Positions 26,947-35,697 of a DNA stretch of 64,000 nucleotides are shown here, one piece after another. The notes under the pieces were generated by a model. The model saw only the letters and a program-made list of their open reading frames with translations, did no database searches and was not told the DNA's origin. Numbering within the stretch: the first letter of the stretch is position 1; each line of letters starts with the position of its first letter. A program made the position numbers and the translations under genes. The stretch comes from an uncultured Clostridium sp. Its GTDB lineage: Bacteria > Bacillota > Clostridia > Clostridiales > Clostridiaceae. The stretch is from positions 62,001 to 126,000 of the forward strand of contig CALBDU010000083.1 of NCBI GenBank assembly GCA_937927335.1. The letters are read 5' to 3'.

Positions 26947-27735
26947 ATGATTGGTGCTATAATTGGAGATATAGTGGGCTCAGTATATGAGTGGAACAAC
27001 ATAAAAACTAAGGACTTTCCGCTGTATGGAAAAGGGTGCTTCTTTACTGACGATTCAGTGATGACTATAGCAGTAGCAGAAGGAATAATGAAGGGCGGCA
27101 GTGCAGAGGATTTCGTAACTTCAATGAAGAAATATGGACGCATGTACCCGGATGCAGGCTATGGCGGACGCTTTGGAGGCTGGCTGATTTCAGAAGACAT
27201 TAAACCATATAACAGCTGGGGAAATGGATCCGCTATGCGGGTTTCCCCAGCAGCCTGGGCTTTTGATACTCTAGCAGAGGTTGAGAAATGTGCTGAGATT
27301 AGTGCAGCCGTAACCCATAATCACCCTGAAGGAATTAAGGGCGCTCAGGCAACTGCAGCCGCTATTTTCCTGGCACGAAAAGGAAAGGCCAAGGCAGAAA
27401 TTAAAGCCTATATAGAGAGTAATTATGGCTACAATTTGGACCGTACTGTTAATGAAATTCGTCCAGGTTACAGGTTTAATGAGAGCTGCCAGAAAACGGT
27501 ACCGGAAGCCATCATTGCTTTCCTTGAAAGCGTGGATTTTGAGGATGCTGTTCGCAATGCAATTTCCCTTGGCGGAGACAGCGACACCCTGGCTGCTATA
27601 ACCGGCAGCATAGCAGAAGCAGCCTACGGTGTGCCTGAGGATATAAAGGAGAAGGCGCTGTCTTTCCTTGATGAAGGGCTGCTTGAGATTTATAAGCGGT
27701 TTGCTGAGTATCTGTCACCTGTGATGAAAGAATAA
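26947..27735 (+). CDS. ADP-ribosylglycohydrolase (DraG/ARH family)
   Basis: A 262-residue DraG-type hydrolase that removes ADP-ribose from proteins or small molecules with two Mg ions. Metal ligands are visible in FTDDSVMT (about 37-44) and GGDSDTLAAITGSIAEA (about 213); GNGSAMRV and THNHPEG are also family marks. The ATG at 26947 follows GAGGAGGCAGG, one base after the VWA stop; the frame could begin at 26908 but the protein naturally starts MIGAIIGDIVGS. With the upstream macrodomain it forms an ADP-ribose-handling locus. Confidence 0.92.
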   Translation: MIGAIIGDIVGSVYEWNNIKTKDFPLYGKGCFFTDDSVMTIAVAEGIMKGGSAEDFVTSMKKYGRMYPDAGYGGRFGGWLISEDIKPYNSWGNGSAMRVSPAAWAFDTLAEVEKCAEISAAVTHNHPEGIKGAQATAAAIFLARKGKAKAEIKAYIESNYGYNLDRTVNEIRPGYRFNESCQKTVPEAIIAFLESVDFEDAVRNAISLGGDSDTLAAITGSIAEAAYGVPEDIKEKALSFLDEGLLEIYKRFAEYLSPVMKE

Positions 27736-27781
27736 GAATAAGCTATGGTATACTAAATAATAGAATCTCTTGAGGTGCCTA

Positions 27782-28372
27782 ATGTATAAATTAGCCAGCA
27801 ACAATAAATCAGCTATAATTATTCTCCATGAAATATATGGCATAAACAGCTTTATTAAGGATACTTGCTCAGAGTATTATAATCAGGGCTTTGATGTATA
27901 TTGCCCTGACATGCTTCAAGGGAATATTTTTTCCTATTCAGAGTCTGACAGTACCTATGCCTTTTTCATCAATAAAGCAGGCTTTGAATATTTTAAAGAA
28001 ATTGAACTACTGCTCCAAAAACTGAAGCTTCAATATGATAAAGTGTTTATTCTCGGCTTTAGTGCTGGTGCAACCATAGCCTGGAGGTGCAGTGGAAACA
28101 CCAAATGTGATGGAATAATCTGCTGCTATGGTTCCCGCATCCGGGACTATTTATCTTTACAGCCAGTATGTCCAGTACTATTATTATTTGCTGAGCAGGA
28201 TTCATTTGATGTGGACAAGGTAATAAATCAGCTTCAGGTAAAAGCCAATGTGGAATTATATAAATTTCAGGCATGCCACGGATACATGGACAAGTATTCT
28301 AATAATTATAATGAGAACCAGGCACAGTTTTCAAAGGAGTATATTAAATGCTTTTTGGAAAGAAATTTATAG
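27782..28372 (+). CDS. Alpha/beta hydrolase, dienelactone hydrolase family
   Basis: A 196-residue alpha/beta hydrolase. The nucleophile elbow is GFSAG, so it uses Ser rather than the Cys of classical dienelactone hydrolase; the acid is probably in EQDSFDVD and the base in CHGYMD. HEIYGIN near the start matches the DLH oxyanion region. The ATG at 27782 has GAGGTG 5 bases upstream. It stands 46 bases after the ADP-ribosylglycohydrolase and may be co-transcribed. Substrate unknown. Confidence 0.78.
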   Translation: MYKLASNNKSAIIILHEIYGINSFIKDTCSEYYNQGFDVYCPDMLQGNIFSYSESDSTYAFFINKAGFEYFKEIELLLQKLKLQYDKVFILGFSAGATIAWRCSGNTKCDGIICCYGSRIRDYLSLQPVCPVLLLFAEQDSFDVDKVINQLQVKANVELYKFQACHGYMDKYSNNYNENQAQFSKEYIKCFLERNL

Positions 28373-28473
28373 TCTGCCTTAAATTATCCGACATGGGCCG
28401 GCAGAATCTATATTATTTGAACGGAGGATATGGCCGGTGTATTTCACTGGATGATACACTTAATACGCATATA

Positions 28474-28501
28474 TTGTAGAAATGTGACGTTGTGATATAA
28501 T
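28474..28501 (+). promoter_or_regulatory. Probable promoter of udk
   Basis: TTGTAG (28474-28479), 16-base spacer, and TGA-TATAAT (TATAAT at 28496-28501), an extended -10, 37 bases before udk. The bases between 28373 and 28473 show no gene. Confidence 0.55.
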
Positions 28502-28538
28502 AAGAATAAATATCACTTGGTGACAAAGGTGGGGTATT

Positions 28539-29156
28539 ATGAAGGATATAATTGTAATTGGGGTTTCAGGAGGATCTGCGTCAGGAAAGACAACAGTAGC
28601 TAATAGGATAAAAGAAGAGTTTAAGAACAGTGTTGAACTGCTGAGCCATGATTATTATTATCTTCCTCATGATGATTTGCCATTTGAGGAAAGGGTCAAG
28701 CTGAATTACGATCATCCCAGTGCATTTGATACTGAGCGTTTTATTGATGATATTAGGAAACTTAAACAAAAGAAAACAATTGAAAGACCTGTATATTCTT
28801 ATAAGATACATAACAGAACAGCTGAAACTGTAAGGGTTAATCCTGCAAAGGTTATTATAGTGGAGGGCTTTTTAATATTTGAGAACGCTGAACTTAGGGA
28901 ACTGATGGATATAAAGGTGTTTGTGGATACGGATGCAGATGAAAGACTGATAAGGCGCATTAAAAGGGATGTAAATGAACGAGGAAGAAGCCTGGAATCG
29001 GTCATAACCCAGTACACAAATACAGTTAAGCCAATGCATGAACAATTTGTGGAGCCCTGTAAGAAATATGCGGATTTAATCATACCAAGGGGCGGTTTGA
29101 ATGAAGTGGCTATAGACATGCTTCTTCACCGTATAAAGGCAATTTTAAATCAATAA
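28539..29156 (+). CDS. udk: Uridine kinase
   Basis: A 205-residue uridine/cytidine kinase of the pyrimidine salvage pathway. Walker A is GVSGGSASGKTT (about 6-17); YDHPSAFDTERF and the RRIKRDVNERGRS lid segment are family signatures, and the length is typical. AAAGGTGGGG precedes the ATG. It converges on a nucleoside-type ABC importer, so uptake and phosphorylation of nucleosides are encoded together although on opposite strands. Confidence 0.93.
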   Translation: MKDIIVIGVSGGSASGKTTVANRIKEEFKNSVELLSHDYYYLPHDDLPFEERVKLNYDHPSAFDTERFIDDIRKLKQKKTIERPVYSYKIHNRTAETVRVNPAKVIIVEGFLIFENAELRELMDIKVFVDTDADERLIRRIKRDVNERGRSLESVITQYTNTVKPMHEQFVEPCKKYADLIIPRGGLNEVAIDMLLHRIKAILNQ

Positions 29157-29168
29157 ATTTAAAACAAA

Positions 29169-29212
29169 AATGGGTTGATGAAAATTAAATTTTCCATCAA
29201 CCCATTCTTTTT
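29169..29212. terminator. Bidirectional terminator between udk and the ABC operon
   Basis: AATGGGTTGATG pairs with CATCAACCCATT, extended by an A/T stem with one bulge, and is followed by CTTTTTATT on the plus strand; the complementary side carries T-rich sequence too. Confidence 0.85.
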
Positions 29213-29219
29213 ATTAAAG

Positions 29220-30179
29220 CTATCTGCTGCCCTTGTCATAGGGCACGGCCACCGCTCGTGGAGCCTGAGAGGCTTTGGAGCTGAAAGCCAGCACAATAAG
29301 GGTTGCTATAAATGGTACCATTTTATAAACATCACTGGGGATAAAGGAAGCAGCCAATATGGGAATTACAGAATAAGCCGAGGCCACAGTTTTCATAAGA
29401 CCAAAGAATAATGCTGCAAAAAGTACTCTTATTGGCTTCCATTGACCGAATATCATAACCGCCAGTGCCAGGAATCCGTAACCTGAGACAGTCTCGTTGA
29501 AATTGGTTGATGTAGGAATTACAAAAACCAATCCTCCCAGACCAGCCAGTGCACCGGATATAATTACCCCTGCATAACGCATTTTATAGACATTGATACC
29601 CACTGAATCTGCTGCATGGGGATGCTCGCCGCAGGCTCTTAGTCTCAATCCAAATCTTGTTTTGTACAGCACTATTACAGAGATTATCAATATTATGAAA
29701 CCTATGTAGGTTGTGATGTAAGCATTCTGGAAAAACAGTCCCCCTATTATTGGGATATCGCCAAGTACGGGTACTGAGTGAATACGGAATGTATTTTCAA
29801 ACTGAATCTGTTGTACACCGTTTGGCTGTATCATTCTGGCTGTAAATATGGCGAATGCCGGTGCAAACAAGTTTAATGCTGTACCGCTTATAATCTGGTC
29901 AGATTTCATATTAACCGATGCATAGGCGTGAAATAGTGAAAATACCATGCCTGTCACAGTTGAAATAAGTATTGCTAAAATGAGAAGCAGCTGGCCACTC
30001 ATTTGGCCTTCCATCTGGTTTATGAAGAAGATGCCGGTAAATGCACCCATTATCATCATACCATCCAGAGCAATGTTGGTTACTCCGCCACGCTCTGTAA
30101 ATACACCGCCTAAAGCTACAATCAGCAGAGGTATGGAAAAAAACATGGTTTGCTGAAATACCAGGTAAAGTATGTTCAT
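29220..30179 (-). CDS. Nucleoside-type ABC transporter permease 2
   Basis: A 319-residue inner-membrane permease of the BPD_transp_2 family (NupQ/YufQ type), with about nine hydrophobic segments and the motif FGLRLRACGEHPHAADSVGI in the cytoplasmic coupling region. It is the last gene of the operon and its ATG overlaps the stop of the first permease by 4 bases. With its partner permease it forms the channel of a BMP-type nucleoside importer. The substrate is inferred from the binding protein family. Confidence 0.88.
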   Translation of the reverse strand: MNILYLVFQQTMFFSIPLLIVALGGVFTERGGVTNIALDGMMIMGAFTGIFFINQMEGQMSGQLLLILAILISTVTGMVFSLFHAYASVNMKSDQIISGTALNLFAPAFAIFTARMIQPNGVQQIQFENTFRIHSVPVLGDIPIIGGLFFQNAYITTYIGFIILIISVIVLYKTRFGLRLRACGEHPHAADSVGINVYKMRYAGVIISGALAGLGGLVFVIPTSTNFNETVSGYGFLALAVMIFGQWKPIRVLFAALFFGLMKTVASAYSVIPILAASFIPSDVYKMVPFIATLIVLAFSSKASQAPRAVAVPYDKGSR

Positions 30180-31294
30180 TCTTTATCACTCCTTCCCTTC
30201 TTAATCAGACGAGGCAGCAATTTGCTGAAATATAATGAAAATGCGCTGAAGTAGATAATTACTGCAATAATAATATCGATAATTTCCGGAGCGAAGTTAA
30301 GAGTCTGCAGGTAATTTCCGCCTTGGGTGATGTAGGATATGAATATGGCAGAGAAGATTATGCCTATTGGGTTTGATAATCCAAGCAGTGCCACAGGTAT
30401 TCCGTTAAAGCCCTCCGCCGCCAGTTCATCCACTACTTTAATACGACGTCCACTTGCCCCTGAAAGGTATAGCAATCCACCCCCTAGTCCGGCCAGCATT
30501 CCTGCAATGACCATGGAAAGCACCACATTTTTTTTGGCATTTATGCCTGCATACTTGCTGGCGTTCTGATTGAAGCCACAAGCTTTTAGCTCGTAACCAA
30601 ATGTGGTTTTGTTTATTACAATGTACATTATAACTGCAACCAGCAGTGCAATCCAAATACCGCAGTTAACGGTAGACATGTCTTTTACAGGGCCTAAATT
30701 ATTGTAGAATATATAATCCAATCCCCCCTTTGGTAAAACTGAAGAGTCTGCAACATTTAGGGACAAGGCCTTTTTAGAATCATAGATATATAGCTTTATT
30801 AGATAATTGGCAAGGTACATTCCTATATAATTCATCATTATTGTTGATATAACCTCATGGACATTCATGTAAGCCTTAAGTAATCCAGGTATAAGTGCCC
30901 AAAGGCCGCCCATAAGGGCTGCAGCAGCCAGAGCTGCCATCCAGTGTAAAGGAGCAGGAAGAAAGGTCCATTTTACACCCACATACACAGCTGCAAAAGC
31001 TCCCATAATAAACTGACCGGGGGCACCTATATTGAACAGACCTGTTTTAAATGCAAATCCCACGGAAAGACCGGTAAGTATAAGAGGAGTTGCGAAATAT
31101 AATACTTGCCCCATTCCTTTAGCACCGGTACTGAAGCCACCCTTTAAAATAATCTCGAAGCCATGGGCTGCATCAGTGCTGTTGCTTATAAGAAGTATTA
31201 TAAAACCTACTAAGAGACCTATTATTATAGAAATAACAGAGGCGGCGGACTTATTGAATCCATCACTTAGCAGAATTTTTTTAATAGATTTCAT
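30176..31294 (-). CDS. Nucleoside-type ABC transporter permease 1
   Basis: A 372-residue membrane permease (NupP/YufP type) with an N-terminal cytoplasmic stretch and about ten transmembrane segments. FGYELKACGFNQNASKYAGI is the coupling-helix motif that meets the ATPase and parallels the one in the second permease. It overlaps the ATPase gene at its start and permease 2 at its end by 4 bases each, so all three are translationally coupled. AGAGGTGA precedes the ATG. Confidence 0.88.
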   Translation of the reverse strand: MKSIKKILLSDGFNKSAASVISIIIGLLVGFIILLISNSTDAAHGFEIILKGGFSTGAKGMGQVLYFATPLILTGLSVGFAFKTGLFNIGAPGQFIMGAFAAVYVGVKWTFLPAPLHWMAALAAAALMGGLWALIPGLLKAYMNVHEVISTIMMNYIGMYLANYLIKLYIYDSKKALSLNVADSSVLPKGGLDYIFYNNLGPVKDMSTVNCGIWIALLVAVIMYIVINKTTFGYELKACGFNQNASKYAGINAKKNVVLSMVIAGMLAGLGGGLLYLSGASGRRIKVVDELAAEGFNGIPVALLGLSNPIGIIFSAIFISYITQGGNYLQTLNFAPEIIDIIIAVIIYFSAFSLYFSKLLPRLIKKGRSDKE

Positions 31295-32823
31295 ACTGTC
31301 ACCTCTTTCCGTTTGGAACCGGCCATATATAAGCCAAGCTCCTGAACTGTAGTTTCTTCAGGCTTTAAATCTGCAACAATTTCACCTTCGAATATAACAA
31401 GGATTCTATCACTTACATTCATGACCTCATCCAGTTCAAGAGATATCAGAAGTACCGCTTTTCCGGCATCCCTTTGCTCAACCAGCTGCTTGTGGATATA
31501 CTCAATAGCACCTACATCAAGGCCTCTGGTTGGTTGAACCGCTATAAGTATTTCAGGGTCATAGTCAATTTCCCTGGCTACAATTGCCTTTTGCTGGTTA
31601 CCGCCGGACATGCTTCGTGCAATAGTTTTTGTACCTTGCCCGCTTCTTATGTCAAACTCGTTAATGAGCCTGTCTGCATAAGCATGAGCCTCATTGAACT
31701 TTATAAAGCCATTATGCTGAAATTCATCAGTAAAATATTTTTTCAAAATCAAATTTTCTGCCAATGTATAATCAAGCACCAGTCCATCCTTATGCCTGTC
31801 CTCAGGAATATGGCTCATGCCAAGGATATTTCTGTTGCGAACGCTCATTTTTGTAATATCAGTTCCTTTAAGCAGAATATTGCCGCTTTCCACAGGACCT
31901 AATCCTGTTAAAGCATAAACCAGCTCTGACTGCCCATTTCCATCAATGCCTGCAATACAAAGAATTTCCCCTTTACTTACAGTGAAGGACACATTATTAA
32001 CAGCCTTTTTTGAGCTCCTCTTTGAGGGCACTACCAGATTTCTAACCTCAAAGTCAGGAGCGCCGGGAACACAAGGCTTCTTATCCACTGCAAAATGTAT
32101 TTTTCTTCCAACCATCATCTCCGACATTTCTTCCTTCGTAGTAGCTGCTACATCCACAGTACCTATATATTTTCCTTTACGCAGAACTGAACATCGGTCA
32201 GCTACTGCTTTTATTTCATTAAGTTTGTGGGTAATGAAAAGTATAGATTTGCCTTCAGCAGCCAAATCCTTCATTATTTTCATTAATTCTTCGATTTCTT
32301 GTGGTGTCAGAACAGCTGTGGGCTCATCGAAAATCAATATTTCATTGTCACGGTACAGCATTTTAAGGATCTCCACACGCTGCTGCATGCCAACGGTTAT
32401 ATCCTCAATTAAGGCATCCGGATCCACCTTGAGGCCATACTGGTTTGAAAGTGCCATAACCTTTTCCCTGGCATCCTCCATTTTTAAAAAACCGTTTTTG
32501 GTAGTTTCCACACCAAGGATAATGTTTTGAAGTACGGTGAAATTATGTACAAGTTTAAAATGTTGGTGCACCATGCCAATGCCCAAGTTATTTGCATCAT
32601 TTGGATTATTTATTTTTACTTCTTTGCCTCGTTTTTTAATAACGCCCTTTTCAGGCTGATACAAGCCGAATAAAACGCTCATGAGAGTAGATTTGCCGGC
32701 TCCGTTTTCACCAAGCAGCGCGTGGATTTCTCCAGTTCGCAGCTGGAGTGTAATATCATCATTTGCTACGATGCCGGGGAAAATTTTGGTGATATTCAAC
32801 ATTTCTATGATATATTCTTCCAT
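31291..32823 (-). CDS. Nucleoside-type ABC transporter ATP-binding protein (double NBD)
   Basis: A 510-residue protein with two fused nucleotide-binding domains, as in NupO, RbsA and MglA. The first has Walker A GENGAGKST, a divergent signature region (ITVGMQQRVEIL) and Walker B LIFDEPTAVL; the second has GIDGNGQSE in the Walker A place and RSMSGGNQQKAIVARE, followed by ILIAVQPTRGLD. The degenerate Walker A of the second domain is normal in this family. GGAGGATGG precedes the ATG. Confidence 0.9.
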   Translation of the reverse strand: MEEYIIEMLNITKIFPGIVANDDITLQLRTGEIHALLGENGAGKSTLMSVLFGLYQPEKGVIKKRGKEVKINNPNDANNLGIGMVHQHFKLVHNFTVLQNIILGVETTKNGFLKMEDAREKVMALSNQYGLKVDPDALIEDITVGMQQRVEILKMLYRDNEILIFDEPTAVLTPQEIEELMKIMKDLAAEGKSILFITHKLNEIKAVADRCSVLRKGKYIGTVDVAATTKEEMSEMMVGRKIHFAVDKKPCVPGAPDFEVRNLVVPSKRSSKKAVNNVSFTVSKGEILCIAGIDGNGQSELVYALTGLGPVESGNILLKGTDITKMSVRNRNILGMSHIPEDRHKDGLVLDYTLAENLILKKYFTDEFQHNGFIKFNEAHAYADRLINEFDIRSGQGTKTIARSMSGGNQQKAIVAREIDYDPEILIAVQPTRGLDVGAIEYIHKQLVEQRDAGKAVLLISLELDEVMNVSDRILVIFEGEIVADLKPEETTVQELGLYMAGSKRKEVTV

Positions 32824-32864
32824 ACTCCATCCTCCCTGATAAGATTTCTTTTGCTTTATATAAT

Positions 32865-32901
32865 TGAAAAAATGGGAAACAGGTGAATCATCACCTGTTT
32901 C
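32865..32901 (-). terminator. Intercistronic terminator/attenuator after the binding-protein gene
   Basis: On the minus strand GAAACAGGTGA pairs perfectly with TCACCTGTTTC across a 4-base loop and is followed by CCCATTTTTT. It lies between the binding-protein gene and the ATPase gene, where partial termination would yield excess binding protein. Confidence 0.75.
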
Positions 32902-32932
32902 GCATTCTATTTATATCTATGTTTTATTGATC

Positions 32933-34012
32933 CTATTTAACTAAAGTAACCTTGGCAGCTGTTACAGGAAGCTTTGTTGCATCAGCGGCATCCTTATCCT
33001 TGGATATTTTAACTTCTCCGGCTGCTAATTTTTTAAATACTGCATCATAATCTGCCTGTGTAAACTTTGTAAACTTTGAAGATTTCATAGGCAGCTGAAC
33101 ACCATTTTTATCTGCAGCAAAGGTGAGGTTTTGTCCTCCTGGGAAATTTCCTGCATAGTACTGATCCAAAATTGTCTGTACTGAAGTGGACAGACCCTTC
33201 ATAGCTGATGTAATAACTGTTGCAGATTCTGAGCTCTGGTCAACGTCTACGCCGATAACCTTAGCTTTTGCAGCTTCCGCAGCTGACATTACAGAGTTAC
33301 CTACAGCTCCGCCACAGGCAAATACAACCTGAGTGCCTTCAGCATACCAGGAAGCAGCAAGTGTCTGTACTTCTGGTGTTGCACTGAATCCGCCAGTGTA
33401 GTGGTATTTGATATCTATTTTGCTGATGCCCATTTCCTTAGCAGCAGCATCTGCGCCCTGAACAAATCCATAGCCGTATCTAACTACTGCTGGAACAGCC
33501 ATTCCGCCCATGAAGCCAAGCTTTGTGTAGCCGTCTTTAACTGCTGCATAGCCAGCCAGGTATCCGGACTGTTCTTCTGCAAATAAAACGCCTACAGCAT
33601 TTTTATTTGTGCGGTATTCTGAATAGTCAGCGTTATGCGGATTACCGTCTATAAGGATAAATGATACATTTGGATAAAGATCCTGAGCCTTGTAAATTGG
33701 CTCTTCAAATAAATAACCTGGTGTAACTATAACCTTTGCACCGCCCTGAACTGCAAGCTGGATAGCTGCAAGATAGGCATCTGTGCTTTGCTCTGTTGGT
33801 TTGTAGTATTTGTGGGTTTTGTTGTTTTTCTCTGCGTAAGCAACTATACCTTCCCAGGTGCCCTGGTTGAATGATTTGTCATCGATGGTACCGATGTCTG
33901 TGATCATTCCGATTTCGTAGGTGTCTGTTTTGCTGGTACTCTTACTGCAGGCAGTAAGACCAGCCACCAGCATCATAGATGCCATAAGTAAAGCTAGTAC
34001 TTTTTTCTTCAT
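32933..34012 (-). CDS. BMP family nucleoside-binding lipoprotein
   Basis: A 359-residue lipoprotein: a Lys-rich start, a hydrophobic segment and the lipobox LTAC (Cys22), then the BMP/PnrA fold with MITDIGTIDDKSFNQGTWEG, VLFAEEQSGYLAGYAA, GFMGGMAVPAVVRYGYGF and ACGGAVGNSV. It is held on the outer face of the membrane and delivers ligand, most often purine nucleosides, to the permeases. AAGGGGGA precedes the ATG. No purine riboswitch is visible in the 195-base upstream region. Confidence 0.92.
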   Translation of the reverse strand: MKKKVLALLMASMMLVAGLTACSKSTSKTDTYEIGMITDIGTIDDKSFNQGTWEGIVAYAEKNNKTHKYYKPTEQSTDAYLAAIQLAVQGGAKVIVTPGYLFEEPIYKAQDLYPNVSFILIDGNPHNADYSEYRTNKNAVGVLFAEEQSGYLAGYAAVKDGYTKLGFMGGMAVPAVVRYGYGFVQGADAAAKEMGISKIDIKYHYTGGFSATPEVQTLAASWYAEGTQVVFACGGAVGNSVMSAAEAAKAKVIGVDVDQSSESATVITSAMKGLSTSVQTILDQYYAGNFPGGQNLTFAADKNGVQLPMKSSKFTKFTQADYDAVFKKLAAGEVKISKDKDAADATKLPVTAAKVTLVK

Positions 34013-34137
34013 TTTTAATCCCCCTTGATAAAAATTTGCAAGTAATTACTATAATTATAGCTTATTCCTTTAAATAATTAAATCTTTTTTAATTTTTTTG
34101 AAAGAATATTTTAATTTATATCACTATTCAGAATTAA

Positions 34138-34166
34138 TTGCACGATAAATTTTCATACTGTATAAT
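34138..34166 (+). promoter_or_regulatory. Sigma-A promoter of the PPK2-type gene
   Basis: TTGCAC (34138-34143), 17-base spacer and consensus TATAAT (34161-34166), 42 bases before the start codon. Confidence 0.65.
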
Positions 34167-34207
34167 AAACAAAATGTATAAATCATTATAGGCAAAGGAG
34201 AACAGTT

Positions 34208-35674
34208 ATGTTATTGGAATATGATTTGGACAGTTTTTCTAACATCTACAAGGATTTAGACAGTTCAGCCCTTGGAGTTCAGCTGGCACGACTTCAAAGG
34301 AAAGTAAAAAATCTTGATATTCCGGTGCTTGTAATTATAGATGGCTGGGAGTCATCAGGTAAAGGGCACGTAATAAAGGAGCTTATCAGGGAGCTGGATC
34401 CCAGATCCTTTAAGGTCAGCGACTTTGAAAATTCCACTGACGAGGAAAAAGCCAGACCATTCTTATGGAGGTTCTGGAACAGAATCCCCAGGAAAGGAAG
34501 CATAGCAATCTTTGACAGGAGCTTCTACTATAAAATAATGGATCGCCCCAAAATGGACCGCAGTGAGCTTCAAAAGGATATTATGGATATATGCTCAATT
34601 GAGAAAATGTTGTACAACTCAAATATGATAATAATAAAGTTTTTCCTTCATGAAAAGGAAAAAACCCAGAAAAGAAGGATAGAAGAGCTTATAAACGACA
34701 GGTTCAGATCCTTTTTCGTTACAAACAGGGACAAGGAGCAAAATGCTGATTACAAAACTTATTTAAAACATTTTGATATGATTATGAAATTATCAGATTT
34801 TCCATACAGTCCATGGATTATTGTTAATACCGAGGATAAGGGAGAAGCAGTGAAATATGTGCTTGGAACAGCTATTGACAAAATACAGGCTGGAATAGAC
34901 AGGATAATGGCCTCCAAGAGAAATAGTGTTGATTTTACAAGCAGCTATATGACAGCAACAAGACCTCTAAGTGCTGTAGACCTTGGAATAACTCTTGAGG
35001 AGGCTGCTTATAAGGAAAAACTTAAGAGGCTTCAGGAGGAGGCAAAAAATATTGCCTATGAGCTTTATGAAAAAAGAATTTCCTGTGTGCTGGTATTTGA
35101 AGGAATGGATGCTGCCGGCAAGGGGGGAGCCATACAAAGACTGACAAGACTCATTGATCCCAGACTCTATGAGGTAGTACCTGTTTCAGCCCCTGATGAA
35201 ACTGAGAAACAGTATCATTACCTTTGGAGGTTCATAAGGAATTTGCCCAAGAGTGGGAATATGGCTGTATTTGACCGAAGCTGGTATGGCAGAGTGCTGG
35301 TAGAACGTGTTGAAGGCTTTGCGGCGCCATATGAATGGGAGCAGGCCTATGAGGAAATAAATGACATGGAAAGGCATATGCACAATTTTGGAACCCTGGT
35401 GCTGAAATTTTTCCTGTGTATAGATAAGGCTGAGCAGTTGAAGCGTTTCAAAGACAGAGAAGCAGAAGCCGATAAACTTTACAAAATCACAGAGGAGGAT
35501 TGGCGGAACCGTGAAAAGTGGGACAGTTACCTGGAGGCAATGAATGAAATGCTGGTGCGCGCAAATACTGAATATGCACCATGGATAATATTGTCGGGAC
35601 AGGATAAAAAATATGCCAGGATAAGGGTCCTGGAGGAATTTGTAAGACATGGCAAACAGGCCATAAATAAATAA
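34208..35674 (+). CDS. pap: Polyphosphate:AMP phosphotransferase (two-domain PPK2)
   Basis: A 488-residue protein of two tandem PPK2 domains. Each has a Walker A-like site (GWESSGKGH at about 40; GMDAAGKGG at about 300) and the catalytic FDRS motif (FDRSFYYK; FDRSWYGR). Two-domain PPK2 proteins typically phosphorylate AMP to ADP using polyphosphate, and the intact DAAGKGG in the C-terminal half marks that half as catalytic. The ATG follows AAAGGAGAA. It opens a block of polyphosphate genes. Confidence 0.88.
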   Translation: MLLEYDLDSFSNIYKDLDSSALGVQLARLQRKVKNLDIPVLVIIDGWESSGKGHVIKELIRELDPRSFKVSDFENSTDEEKARPFLWRFWNRIPRKGSIAIFDRSFYYKIMDRPKMDRSELQKDIMDICSIEKMLYNSNMIIIKFFLHEKEKTQKRRIEELINDRFRSFFVTNRDKEQNADYKTYLKHFDMIMKLSDFPYSPWIIVNTEDKGEAVKYVLGTAIDKIQAGIDRIMASKRNSVDFTSSYMTATRPLSAVDLGITLEEAAYKEKLKRLQEEAKNIAYELYEKRISCVLVFEGMDAAGKGGAIQRLTRLIDPRLYEVVPVSAPDETEKQYHYLWRFIRNLPKSGNMAVFDRSWYGRVLVERVEGFAAPYEWEQAYEEINDMERHMHNFGTLVLKFFLCIDKAEQLKRFKDREAEADKLYKITEEDWRNREKWDSYLEAMNEMLVRANTEYAPWIILSGQDKKYARIRVLEEFVRHGKQAINK

Positions 35675-35697
35675 GGGTGATGAAACACCCTTATTTT
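35670..35697. terminator. Bidirectional terminator between pap and the iron-sulfur gene
   Basis: AATAAGGGTG and CACCCTTATT form a 10-bp stem with an ATGAAA loop, with T-rich sequence after it on both strands. It overlaps both convergent stop codons. Confidence 0.85.

Noticed and set aside
31946..32530. A 194-codon open frame on the plus strand inside the ABC ATPase gene
   Set aside because: It is the antisense shadow of a well-conserved ATPase, has no ribosome site and no recognisable motif.
34013..34207. Purine riboswitch or T-box upstream of the nucleoside-binding protein or pap
   Set aside because: No conserved purine-aptamer core or T-box sequence is visible on either strand; only promoter-like elements are.
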